A stretch of 64,000 nt of DNA from Acanthaster planci (Eukaryota > Echinodermata > Asteroidea > Valvatida > Acanthasteridae). Below the pieces are notes generated by a model. The model ran no database searches. It was not told the origin of the DNA and saw nothing but the letters and a program-made list of their open reading frames with translations. This document shows, one piece after another, positions 14,501 to 25,600 of the stretch. The position numbers and the translations under genes are program-made. How positions within the stretch are numbered: position 1 is the stretch's first letter; every line of letters begins with the position of its first letter. The DNA lies in NCBI RefSeq assembly GCF_001949145.1, contig NW_019091356.1, positions 64,001-128,000 on the forward strand, in the 5' to 3' direction.

Positions 14501-15422
14501 GTTCGGCCGAATAATCAACACAACGAGCGGAACAGGCATAGAGGGTAATGCAAATTACAGGATTTGATTTTTTAGTCATTGCTCAATAATTGACCAACCA
14601 TTTTTGTAATCTTCGGTGTAAAGATTTAACCTTTTTAGTGGCAAAGTATCCACTAATCTACCAACAAAATCCCATCAAGGCAACATCCATAAAAATCAAC
14701 AAAATCAAGATCGTTTTATTTTCCACTACAGCGACACCTTTCTTGGAGTTTTATTCGGCATCTAAATTTGCACTTGAGGGACTTTCTGAGAGCTTAGCGC
14801 CCGTTCTTCGCAAAGGTTACAATATCAGGTAAGGTCTCAAACTAGACTGAATGACGTCTTCATATCAGAACTGGAGAGCCAACCACAAACCTGCGTAACC
14901 CGATATGTCACCTTCTACTGCTCAGAATTTAGAGAAAAAGCCTTCACATAATGACCAGCACCCGTTTATTTCAAACTGGACCTTAGTCTTGCACTCCAGA
15001 GAGCAGTGCATGTGCTATCGTTTCGGGCCTTTATAAATAGATCCAATCAAAGCATCGAAACTGTCCAAATATAGTTACTATTTCGTGATTCTAACAGAGT
15101 CAGTATTTTGGAGCCTTCCGCAGTCCTAACACCTCTTCTGGAGAAAGCAATGAACCCAGATTTTAAACCAGATTACGTGTGCGGAACCTGGGAAGAGGAG
15201 GCCCAAGAACTATACAAAAACTACTGGGAGAAGGACCTGAAATCCGCCCTCGGTGTCTACATACAACCAGAGGAAGTTGCACAAATCTTGGAAGAAATCA
15301 TCCTCTGTGATGATCCGCATCTACGATATCAAACCAACGCGACTTTGAAGAAGACGGTTGCAGCCAAAATGGTGGACCCCACAGGTGATTCTGTCTTCAA
15401 AGTTTTTCAAGCATTTCAATAA
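11593..15422 (+). CDS. Short-chain dehydrogenase/reductase, RDH8/HSD17B1-like (5 exons)
   Basis: Exons are 11593-11688, 12015-12183, 14353-14544, 14732-14828 and 15098-15422; they join in frame to 292 residues with GT-AG introns. The protein is a classical NAD(P)-dependent SDR. It has the TGCSSGMG cofactor loop at the N terminus (about residues 8-15), the NNAG motif, NVLG, a catalytic Ser in NTTSG and the YSASK active site; LEPSAVLTPLL follows as the usual substrate-loop entry. Overall order and length fit retinol dehydrogenase 8 and 17-beta-hydroxysteroid dehydrogenase 1, which act on retinoids or steroids. The substrate here cannot be read from sequence, and no membrane helix or signal is seen. 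An AATAAA overlaps the stop and another lies at 15550-15555. A decayed copy follows directly downstream. Confidence 0.9.
12394..12520. other. Assembly gap (127 N) in SDR intron 2
   Basis: A run of unknown bases within intron 2 (12184-14352). The flanking exons 2 and 3 join in phase, so no coding sequence need be missing. Confidence 0.97.
12990..13400. repeat. Nested foldback (long inverted repeat) element
   Basis: The outer arms, about 12990-13094 and 13297-13400, are imperfect inverted copies over roughly 105 bp; both contain AAAACATGTTTT and AAATAAATATG. Inside them is a second inverted repeat, 13093-13129 against 13144-13181, closing on a 14-base loop. The whole could fold into a long cruciform or RNA hairpin. 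It sits in SDR intron 2, transcribed with the gene. No coding capacity or clear target-site duplication is visible, so a non-autonomous foldback or MITE-like element is inferred. Confidence 0.7.
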
Positions 15423-15549
15423 ACAAAAAATCCAGTTGGCGGGCTTTTGAGCGCAGCAGAGCTTTATCAGAACTTAAGCTATTTTTGATGTTGTAGTAGA
15501 ACGAGAACAGTCTGACCTGACTATGAAATGACTTATGATTGAAATTAGG

Positions 15550-15555
15550 AATAAA
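15550..15555 (+). promoter_or_regulatory. Polyadenylation signal of the SDR gene
   Basis: AATAAA, 128 bp past the SDR stop codon. An alternative AATAAA at 15418-15423 overlaps the stop codon itself. Confidence 0.4.
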
Positions 15556-15774
15556 AATTACCATCAAATTTGATAGTTTCTCTATTTCAGAAATTCAAAT
15601 ACCAGTTTAGTAAGGGAAGACTACCTTATATTTATAGTCCTACTGATTCAATACGGCAATTCCACTAACTTCATCAACGTCCTTGAGGGAGGTCGTGTTC
15701 TTAGTAATAGTAGTAAATTAGGTGTGGATACTACAGCACATAGAAACTCTGTTCCCCTAACTTGATTGTACAAA

Positions 15775-16058
15775 ATGCTACCAATGCTTGTCGCCGAATG
15801 CCAGCAAAAAACTGCATCAAGATGCACGAGAACGTGCATCTTGATTCCTTATGAAAGCCCGACTTCAAGGTGAGTAAGGTTTTATTTTTTTACGTAAAGA
15901 ATTAATAAAATCCACGGTACAAGAACAAGGGTGAGCAGGTCTAATAATTTTTCGGTACGCGGTAGGTTTATGCGGATATCACAAGCTGTGAATTTGAACT
16001 TAAGGACTTTCTCCGAAAAAAGAAGAGGGAAAAGTGGCTCGTTCGTCAACTAGATTAA
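15775..16058 (+). pseudogene. Decayed tandem copy of SDR exons 1-2
   Basis: Two blocks match the intact SDR next door in order and splice position. Block 1 (15775-15869) opens MLPMLVA against MAPMVVL in the gene, and ends in an E-V-L...K-DFK pattern followed by a GTGAGT donor, exactly like SDR exon 1; a Ser codon has become TGA at 15853-15855 and the frame is shifted upstream. Block 2 (15966-16058) follows a TAG acceptor and starts VYA, ends LVRQLD against LFIRKLD of SDR exon 2, then hits TAA. The intron between them is only 96 bp. With the two stops and the lost glycine-rich loop it cannot encode an active enzyme. It is most likely the start of a tandem duplicate. Confidence 0.75.
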
Positions 16059-17936
16059 CCCCGACAAAAGTCAGATAAAAACTTGATAAACAGTGAAGTT
16101 TCATGAAAGCATGACATACACATCAATACTTAACTACGGTTTAACGCGTTTTAAATTAGGTAGCGTAGTCTTTGTAACGTATTATAGTTTGAAAGATGTC
16201 ATCCTTTACATAAACATTTGGCCACTACCACTTACTATTCCAGGTCAATTACGATGGAAATTGTGAAAGTTGGATTGTTTATAGCTTAACAACAAAACTT
16301 GTTTGGAATCCTGTCAAATGAATCCCGACTGATGGAATGATTATTACCGATTATACACCTAGTTCAACCACTTAATTTTCAGACTTAAAATTTGTGTTTC
16401 CATATTGAAGGAATTTTAAATTCACTATTTTCATTCACATTTCCACATTGAAGGAACTTTAAATTCGTTATTCTCATTTGCATTCTGATCGTAGTTTTAA
16501 ATGTGCATAGTAACTTACAATTTTTGCCCATCGGTAAACAGAACCACCCTCCCTTTTTGTATGTCTGACTTCAACACTCAACATAGATGGTCGGCGTTTT
16601 GAAGGTTACATCAGAACTATTAATACACGCTAGTCAGACTCCATAAAAGAGGGCAATCTACGATGTACCCAGCAAGATAAGAGACAGACAGGTATCCCCC
16701 ACACGTCCAATCCTTACACACTCTAGACTATTGTTACCTGACACACAACCCAAGACGTCCGAAAGTAATTCCTGAGATTCCGATCAAACAGTGACCAACA
16801 CAAAGGTGAGGGGTTGCTCTCTGTCCCATATCTTGTTTCATATTCTCTATGAGGCAATATTCAACAAAAATCTACACGACCCCTTCGAAAACATTATGAA
16901 TTGCTACTTGTTTTTCTAGTACAATCCTTCCTGATTTTAAATTTAAAAATCACAAAGGCACTCTAAAAGTACAGCATTCTGGCCGATAGAAAGCTGTTTA
17001 GGATTGAGGTTTGGGGATTTGTCAAACGGAAAGATGATTTAGCACAAGTGAGATGATACCATAATTCCATTAAGAAAATGGTAAAACAACATTAATATGG
17101 AGTCGTATAATGGTGAGAGTGCAAACAGTAATCTGATTCTATAGAGGGTTACATCTTCATCGCTTTAGAGTGCTCAATAAATTATTTACGGCTGACTGCA
17201 TTGCCAGCAAAAGTAGACACTTGTGCGAGCGCACGATAACCTGTGTACAAAGTACACCAGTGTAGATACACATTTTTGCATGAACAAACCTGAAGATATT
17301 AATTCACCGTATGGCAAGAACTTTACACTCTCAACCCAAATGAGAAATTTCTAATCGGCATTTTATCTGGTTTTAATGAAAATAGTTAACGACAACATGA
17401 TTTGAGCAATTGAGTTTGTCCCATTTGGTCTAAAGTAAACACTTATCTGTATTATCATTATATTTTAGCAAATGGGCATTTAAATTTCTTAACAAGATGA
17501 TTTAAATCAGGAAACTGTTTCCCAAGGTGAAAATCAATCATACCGTTGATTGTTCCCTACGCCCAACTTTTTTTTCTTCAGTTAAATTTAACTACAAGCC
17601 AAAAACAGATAAGTGAGACTGTTATGTCCACCTTGTTTATAACCACTAAAGTTTATGATTTGAAATGCTGAGTAACTACACAAATACCATTAATTAATGT
17701 CAATAATTGTCATTTTCCCTCTGTAAGAATTATTAGACACCAATTATCTTTTAAAAGGTTATTCCGTCAGCATTCACTATACAATCTTAATTATCTGTAT
17801 GCTAATTCAAACAGAGTATGAGCACATATAAACGAAACAAAAGGATCATTAATAAAAGATCTGCTGCAAACGGCTTACTGACTGGAATGTATAAACATTA
17901 GAAGTTAAACCGTTATTGTACATGTATTTTCTTCAG
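16059..17936. other. No gene recognised; small tandem duplication
   Basis: The region would correspond to the middle exons of the SDR relic, but I found no NNAG or YxxxK remnants. A 43-bp direct duplication lies at 16397-16439 and 16440-16482, with a handful of mismatches between copies. Otherwise AT-rich sequence without coding signal. Confidence 0.45.
16397..16482. repeat. 43-bp tandem duplication
   Basis: Two adjacent copies begin TTTCCA(T/C)ATTGAAGGAA and run 43 bp each with a few substitutions, indicating an old local duplication. Confidence 0.8.
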
Positions 17937-18132
17937 GGTATGTGTGACCAATGTTGAAGCGTCGAAAATAGTGCAATGTTTTCTCCTCCATGGGTTGGAC
18001 ACCCGAAACCCTCAGAGAGTAGTTACGTGGTCAGATTTGTATTTTCCTTGTCAATGCAAATTTGACCTTCCTGGCCGCTCCACTGTAGGTAGAAAGTTAC
18101 ATGGCAAAGAACCGTTCTGCTATTGGCATTAG
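17937..18132 (+). pseudogene. Possible relic of SDR exon 5
   Basis: After a TTCTTCAG acceptor the reading VTNVEASKIV follows, in the same splice phase as SDR exon 5, whose start reads VSILEPSAVL. The frame stays open to 18132, but the rest shows only scattered similarity (an NP and a W at comparable spacing). Given the exon 1-2 relic upstream it may be the tail of the same duplicate. The match is short and could be chance. Confidence 0.25.
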
Positions 18133-18375
18133 TTCCTACAGTAGATAGAAACTCATCGGTTTCCGAAATGTTCAACTCGATGGCCTTAACACCCAGCAAG
18201 GAAATAATTATCTTCGTTATAATGTTTATTCACTTTTAACATTGCGTTCAGGCCTCAAATTTCAAACACTAAACAACCTCACTTAAAGTTTATTGATGAC
18301 TGTTATCATCACAGACTTTGCCTCAAGTGTCCGTGTCTGGTTAATCGGCATGTATCACACAGACCTTTTTTTCTC

Positions 18376-19135
18376 TCAAGCCTGCCTGTGACAGCAAAGG
18401 CCAAATACGTTTTTTGCTGAAGGTTCATGGAGGTCCAAGCTGAGAAAACCATGCACAAGAGGACTGACTGTTGAAGCAGTAACCTTCAGAAGTAACAATG
18501 CGTTCGGAACGTTGCCCCTTTTAAACTCCATGCAGAAGAAGTATCTCAAGATCGCAAATATGACTTGTTCTACGTCATTCGTACAGATCATTAGCGCAGT
18601 GATAGTCAATTTGATCATTATGCGCTGAAAGGACAAACGTCGACCCTGTCCATGACGCTTGCACAATCGTCTCATTCTGCTCACATAACAGAAGCCATCT
18701 ATCACCCAAACTGCCAGATAGAAAACAGCAAAAAGAGCAGAAGCTGCTTGTCTTACTTGGCGGAACACGCGTGCTGTTACGAACAAGGCTGTTTAGATTC
18801 CAGCGGTTAACCAAACAATAAGGCAAATTTTGACAGCTCTCCGTTTATTGTTGGAAATTAAAAACATTTCCTTGGGATGCATACTCCAAGATGTCTTTCT
18901 GCTGCTACGACGGAAGCAAAAAGACTGGATGCAAAACATACACCTAAGATTCCAGAGAGGAGAAGTGGAACTGGCCAGGGTCCATATTTGTTCGCGTCAG
19001 TAAAAGATCTAATGAGCAAAAAGATCAATAACAAGATATCTGCCACGGTACGACATGTACGACAATAATTGCATCAAATGGTTTATGGGCGTTCTAAACA
19101 TCCCCAAACACACCAAAATAAAAAGTCCATAACAG
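18376..19135 (-). pseudogene. Decayed class A GPCR, paralogue of the intact GPCR downstream
   Basis: Read on the minus strand, three blocks align with the intact GPCR at 21690-22667. About 19135-19070 gives a TM1 remnant (NCYGLFILV, then FRTPIN). About 19056-18858, in a shifted frame, gives TM2-TM3 with VADILLLIF and SVVAAERHLGVC, matching TVVATERFLAVC. 18786-18376 gives TM5-TM7 with KLTITALM, ILRYFF and SPLVHG, matching KLAITALV, ILHYFF and NPLMYG. TM4 and the second extracellular loop are essentially deleted, at least one frameshift separates TM1 from TM2, and NPxxY has decayed to SPxxH. No functional receptor can be made. It is a dead tandem duplicate in the same orientation. Confidence 0.85.
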
Positions 19136-19140
19136 TTGGT

Positions 19141-21689
19141 TTTTCACCTAGAAGAGCTGCATGGAGTGCCCTCACAAGAGCATTTTTGTTATTTCACTTC
19201 AATGACAGTTGAAGTACAAACGATCTACGCATGTATAGCAATGACAATAGAAACTATACACTGTACTAAGCAAAGCAAGAAGTCAAAGTTTTTATTTCGC
19301 AACACACACAAAAATGAAGGTGTTGAAAAGCTGCAATAATTAGTTGGACTTTCTGCTTAGTTGATCAAGACATACAAAATTTTCATGTTATATCCCTAAT
19401 ATACACTCGTTTCAGTCGTTATTGTCAACCGGTAAAAGCAATTATCGTTCAATAGCAAAATTCGCTGAAGCATCATTATAAATACAAATTACATGAAAAA
19501 GACTGGAAAATGGGAGCCTGGCAACGCAATAAACATAAGAATGTCACACTGCGATGAATGATTTATCTAGACCACTTGCACATTTATACAAGCTCACGTT
19601 CGATACTCAACAGCACGAGCAACACAAAACACAATTAGTGTTTTGCAAGGACACAGAGAACATGTAACGTCATGAATTACTTATTGGTTTAATGATATGA
19701 GAAGGCTTTGTACTGTTTTCATGGCGCAGTAGAACGCACACATGACATCCATTGCTAGCCGTGCGTAAACCGTTCAAGGTATCCGGGGGCGGTCCATGAA
19801 ACTGCCAACCATTTGGTCCGTGATAATACCAGCTTTCCCTTTTGTCTTAAATTGGGCCTGATTAGAGTTTATCATTCATCCTTTAGCAAGGTAAAGACGC
19901 AAGCCAATGGCGCGCATAAGCTCGACATACGGTTTACAGTGCCTTTTTCGTCTCGCGTCATCATGGAACATACAGTACACGTACTTAATACACGTGGTAC
20001 TTGACATTATAAACCAGCATTTACCCGACGATTTAAAACTCAATCTCAAATGGCAAGCAAAAGAAAAAAGTCAAATCGGGAACAACGTCATAAAAAAGGC
20101 CGACAAAGAACTGTCATTGACAGAGATCTTCTAAGTTTAGATTCTAGAATGGAGCTGTGACTTTGGTCAGTCAGTGATGGCATATAACTAGTTCATATCC
20201 TTACTAGTTGAAAACGTCCATTTGACTGTTCTCACATCAATCACTCTTTCTTAAACAATTCATTAGTGAAGGCGACACGGCGTGACAAATCAGAGATGAA
20301 TTGAGGCACGTATTACAAACTGAATGTTTACCCACAATATTCATACAGTAGGCCAGATTACAATATTGTTGGGCATGCATATGGCACACAGTAATGACGC
20401 ATTCAACGCTTCTGTTCTAGAAACGATGCAGGGCACGTAGCAGCACTTCTGGGGTGATGAAAGTGTAAGCAGGCTCAGCGTTCATCAGTGGTACTACTGT
20501 AAGGGGGTTCGCTGGGGTTTCTGACACGGGGTTAGGTCAAAAGTCGCAGGTTTAGGATTGACAAGGGTTAAGAGAAGCCTAGGATTCAAAGATATTTCTT
20601 GTCGCAAGTGTTTCCTTCAAAATTGTAAAGAAACAATAAGTTTAGTCAATAAAATTTAATCCAAATTATGAGAGTCGAGTACATGGACTAAAACTGTGAT
20701 AAATATATCAAAAGTCTGGCTTAGTTAAAGAATTCTCTAAGTAATCAACTGGTCATTGTACGAATAGGATTCCAACGTCGTTTAAACACAAGGACAATAC
20801 TTTATATCCAGGACAAAATATGCAAATGAGTTTGTTCCTTCCTTGCTTCCTTCCGTTCTTATTACATGTAGATGCAAGTGTTTCCATTTGTGGAACAAAA
20901 GCAATAAATCAATGCTACAAGATAGCTGGCTGTCACAGAATGCCTCCGTCGTTTGTAAGGGGCGATTCCACTTTACTTCAACAGAGGGCAAAATACAAAA
21001 AACACGTGATCATAAGGACGCATTTACAGAGCAGCTCGAGAGGTAACTTGACTCCGACAAAAAGATTTGGACGACGGCATTTTCAACTCCACATAATCTA
21101 TTTACAATAACTGCCAACCGGACGAGATAAAACAGCGAAAAACAAAATTTGTAAACTTGTTTTCTCTTTTGATTTCTTTCTAATGTTTACACAAGCTATG
21201 TAGGATGGGAAAGTACGTTGGGGAATGCTTAGCCCTGTTCGTCTCTTGCCCCAGGAGACAGAAGGGCCAAAATGCAGTAAATCAATCTGGATACAGCCTC
21301 ACATTTTTAAGTCATTTTGCCACAACAAAATAAATCGTTAGTTTTAACTTATTTCAAAAGCAGGACAACTGCATGAGATAAAGTACTGTGTATTATAATA
21401 TTTTCACCATCCATGGAATTAAACACTATGAGATTTTCTGTACACAGCATCAACGTACACAGAATAACAATGTATTTGATTCTACCAATGGCAATCAGCT
21501 TTTAGGAAGGAATATGTTAATTAGGTGTCAATGAATACAAATGCAATGTAATTATACCTACTTGCTAAAATCTTGCAATCTTCACATTTAAAGTGCAATC
21601 CAGTAGGTATCTGAAACCTTTCAAAAACCGTTTAACTACACAAACTTTAAATTCTCCTCTCTCATCAAACTCAAGTCCGGGACGGTTTG
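19141..21689. other. Spacer between GPCR relic and GPCR gene
   Basis: No gene recognised. The proximal part should hold the 3' UTR of the minus-strand GPCR. Open frames are short and contradictory on the two strands. Confidence 0.45.
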
Positions 21690-22667
21690 TTATTTATCAG
21701 TGGTTTGAACCGGAGATCGATCAATTAAGATGTCAGTTGCTCTCTTGAAAGAACGAGATGGGGGCTGGTTCTCTGTCAATTCCTGAGCTCGGTTGACCTT
21801 ACAGCACCATCTCCCAAGGACCTTCCTGACTGAAAGTTTCTGTAACTCGAAATTCACCACACCATACATGAGTGGGTTAATGGTGGCACTCGCAACATTC
21901 AAACACAAAACAATCATCTCAAAGGGTGTCTTGTTTAACTTCTCCTCGAAGAAGTAATGTAAGATGATGTATATGACGTGGGTCGTATCAACTGAAAACA
22001 CCACTAACGCAGTGATCGCTAATTTGGTAACAACGCGACGATGGACGCACGATGATGTCAATGGGCGTTTCCACAAACGCACAATGATGCAGGCATACAA
22101 GACACTGTTGACCGTTAGGAAAACCAAGCAAAAGAAAATTATGACGAAGAGAAGAGCCCTCTTTTCGAAGCTGGACAGGAACACCACCAGTTTAACCAGT
22201 GCGCCACAGATTGCAGCAGTCAGCCAGGCAGAAGCAGAGATCTTCCAGGCCCGGTGTCGGTCGTTGACAAGGATGGTATACTTCAACGGGAAACATACAG
22301 CGAGAAAGCGTTCAGTGGCGACGACAGTAACGAATAAGCTGGTGGCTACGTAGGAGACAGAAAACAAGAAACAAAATCCGCGCAAAAATGGGTCCTCCTT
22401 GTTACTTATGCATGTGAAAGACAGAGCAAGGATTAAGTAGATGACACCGCTGACTGCAAGGTTGGAAAGAAATATATTGAATGGAATTCGAAGGAATTTG
22501 TGACGTGCGATGACGACAAGAAAAGTGCAGTTGGTAAGGAGACCGATTGGAAAGATTACAAAGATGAATATATCAGGTACTGAGAGAGTTCGTTCATCAA
22601 ATAACATGTTTCCAGTTACATTTTGTCCACTGTCTTCAAGCATCGGTTCAGAAATGTTGATATTCAT
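21690..22667 (-). CDS. Orphan class A (rhodopsin-like) GPCR, single exon, 325 aa
   Basis: Seven hydrophobic segments are visible: TM1 about 33-55, TM2 63-85, TM3 97-121, TM4 142-163, TM5 170-197, TM6 214-238 and TM7 247-269. Two N-glycosylation sites (NIS, NVT) lie in the short N terminus. Class A marks are ERF at the end of TM3 (119-121), a TM4 Trp and NPLMY in TM7 (264-268). Several key positions are unusual: TM2 reads NLAVSG where the sodium-site Asp is expected, TM6 lacks CWxP, TM1 has TN rather than GN, and the very short second extracellular loop has no Cys to pair with Cys99. Ligand unknown. The single-exon form and the tandem relic fit a lineage-specific invertebrate expansion. Start chosen as the first Met giving a normal short N terminus. 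Confidence 0.88.
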   Translation of the reverse strand: MNINISEPMLEDSGQNVTGNMLFDERTLSVPDIFIFVIFPIGLLTNCTFLVVIARHKFLRIPFNIFLSNLAVSGVIYLILALSFTCISNKEDPFLRGFCFLFSVSYVATSLFVTVVATERFLAVCFPLKYTILVNDRHRAWKISASAWLTAAICGALVKLVVFLSSFEKRALLFVIIFFCLVFLTVNSVLYACIIVRLWKRPLTSSCVHRRVVTKLAITALVVFSVDTTHVIYIILHYFFEEKLNKTPFEMIVLCLNVASATINPLMYGVVNFELQKLSVRKVLGRWCCKVNRAQELTENQPPSRSFKRATDILIDRSPVQTTDK

Positions 22668-25600
22668 GGTTCAAGTCCATATCAGATAACCCAGATGGCT
22701 TTGTTACGGATGAAGAGCTGCGTTCCTTAATAAAATGTAAATCGTCCATTTGGATGCTGATGTGCAAGGCTTAGTGCACGGACTGGATTTGCAGTGAGGT
22801 GTGTATTCGGCTCGTCCAGTACTTGACTCGAAGCAGAAATACTCACGCCACAAAAAGTGTCAGCCCCTCTCCACCAACTGACGGTTGTATCGCATACTAT
22901 AATTACCAAGAACAGCACAAATGCACTGCAGGATTGCACTTCGCTTGAAAGTAAAGGAGGTTTTATGGTGAACTCGAAATCAATTTACTGAGGGAAGCCG
23001 CCATAACAACCCCGCCAACACTGCCAATGCCGTTCCCGCCACTAATTTCCGGGTAGTTTATTACTTGGTACTCACTTATGTCTCTGACAGTCAAAGGCGC
23101 AGAGAATTTGAATTAAAATGTCTCTGTTCATTAATTCGTCAGCTCAAGCGCGAATGGCCACAGATGAATAATTGCCGTCAATGACAAATGCCTCAGACAT
23201 GTACTGTGCAATCTACTTCTGGTCTTGCAGAATGAACACGTCGTATACAACTACACCGAACAGTTACCCTATAATCGTGTTGTTTCACACAAACCCCTTA
23301 GACATTACAGACTATAACAGTCGGTGTGTGTTTTTCTTAGATAAAAAGACATATGATGCACGTGATTCAAACAGCTGCAATGGCCAACACTTATCTTTGA
23401 TTTCTCTCCACAATATATGAAACGGAATATCAGCATAATGAAATGAATCTAGTTCATTACGACAAGCTATACACAAAACCAGTCTGCTCAGAATTAAACC
23501 GTAAAAAAGCATGGTCCGTGACTTCCGACGGGCTTCACAGACAGAAGCTTTGATTTGCGCACAATAACTGGAAATTGTGGAATAATAATCAAGTCACCAC
23601 AAAAGTTACTCAGAGGTTTTTAAGAAAGCAGGTGTTATACTACTAAGGGGCAAATGCTACATTCTCTTCGTCTTCTGCAGAGACTAAAGGAGACCAGTCG
23701 TAAAATTTTGTAAATTAATATTGCAACTCAAAACAAGTCCCAAGCCATAGGTTACAGTCTCAATAAACGTAGAAATATAAACAAAGTTTTAAAATGAAGT
23801 TCTCGGAAAATCCGTAATTTTAAGCACACACATCTTATCTCTGATTTACTTCAAGAAACTTAGGAGATGTATTTGAGAAGAGGGCACAGAAATAGTTTAG
23901 GTGTGAACCACATTTCCATCATAAAGAGGAATGTATGCCTTTTGAAATGTTTTTGTTTTACTGCATCTTCAAATGTATGCCTTTCTGTCATTTTATTGAT
24001 TGATGCCATGGATACCATTTTGCCAATTGGCTATTAAAGGTGATTTCTGGGAACAATCAAAACTTTCTCGAAATTATTACTGCGGCTCCATTTTGTCACG
24101 GAAAACTGCGTATGATATTAAGGACACGTGCATTATATTACCACTCCATTATTTCTGCATGTGGATATACGCGAGTGATAGGCCTAACTGTTCTGCACAT
24201 TCCCAGGAGGGCATGTCGTACATAATAGACATCTAATATCAATTCCTTCAGGAAATATCCAAAGACGCTTTGTGGGTCGAACAATGTCTGACGCCAAATG
24301 GGTCCATGAATATAAGAACGAATGTGCAATAAAATCGAAAGATATTAACATAGAATTGCAACTCATTTCGCACAGTTTTGATGTCTGGGAATTAGGAAAA
24401 TAGAAGAGAAGTTTTAATCTGATTGCATCAGAATTGAATAAATCTCCGTGCACAAGCACAGCAAAATGGCACTATTTCAGCCTCACCACTGAAAAAGCAG
24501 TTCCGCTGACGCACTGAATGAGGCAGCTACGTATTCACACAAAGACCAAGCGTGGACACAACAGGTGTGTCGGCCTAAGGCACATTCGTTGCTAGGTAAT
24601 AAGCGCCCTCTCTCACTTCCGCAAGGAACACATAACATAGAGTAGAATCGTTCGGAAATGAATATGCTGTTTATTCTATTACATAACGACAAGCCGACAC
24701 AAAGAAAAAATGTTTGTAAATCTTTAATCCATAATCGATTTATTTCTCTCGGCGTTTACAACTACTGGAACACTATTACGCCTACGCCTTCAACTGACAT
24801 CCAAAATGTTTGTATACGAACGAACACATGCACATCTGAAGTGATCAGGGATCCAGTGGACTTATGACATTTCACTCTGCTGCCAGAAGGTTTAACATTA
24901 TTATACTCATTATGTCATGATTTTGGGTTGTATGAATAAAACTAGCATTTGCTCTTACGACCAGGTTTTAGCGTACAGTCGTGTTTGTACGAATTTAATA
25001 ACACAGAGAAAGCTTATACTGAAAAGCATTAAAGTTTCTTTAAAATGAACACTTCTTACTTCTTTATTCTTCTTGCTTTCGCTAGATCATGCATATTTTC
25101 TTCAATCTGTATGAAAAAAAAGGAGCAGGTACTTTTGATTTATAATTTTCAAGACTGGACCAAAGCAACCTTGGAAAAGTATGGTGAAGCAAATGCTTCA
25201 GAGCACAAAATGGCAGCGTTTATGAATCAGAAATAAAAAAATGCTTTGCCTTATTAGGAAGAACTGTCTATGAAGAATCTGAATACAAGCAAGTGAACCG
25301 ATTTCAAGACCTCGTCGGTAACCCACATGATGCAGTTCTACAAGTTAACAAAAATATTTTGCCTGTTTTCTGCAGTGGCAGACAAATCATCAAAAACAAA
25401 TCCTGGTAATCACTCTTAAAGCCTCACAATAGAACTTTCTGCTGCGTAAAAGAGTCATTATTTGTGGCTGTTTGTCGCGACCGGTGCCATTTCAAAGCAA
25501 CACAGTTCTCACTCATACTCCTCGCGAGGCAGGAAAACGAAAATTCCATCCACACGGTGAATTACGTTTTCAGCAAATGACCATGAATGACAACTTGCAA

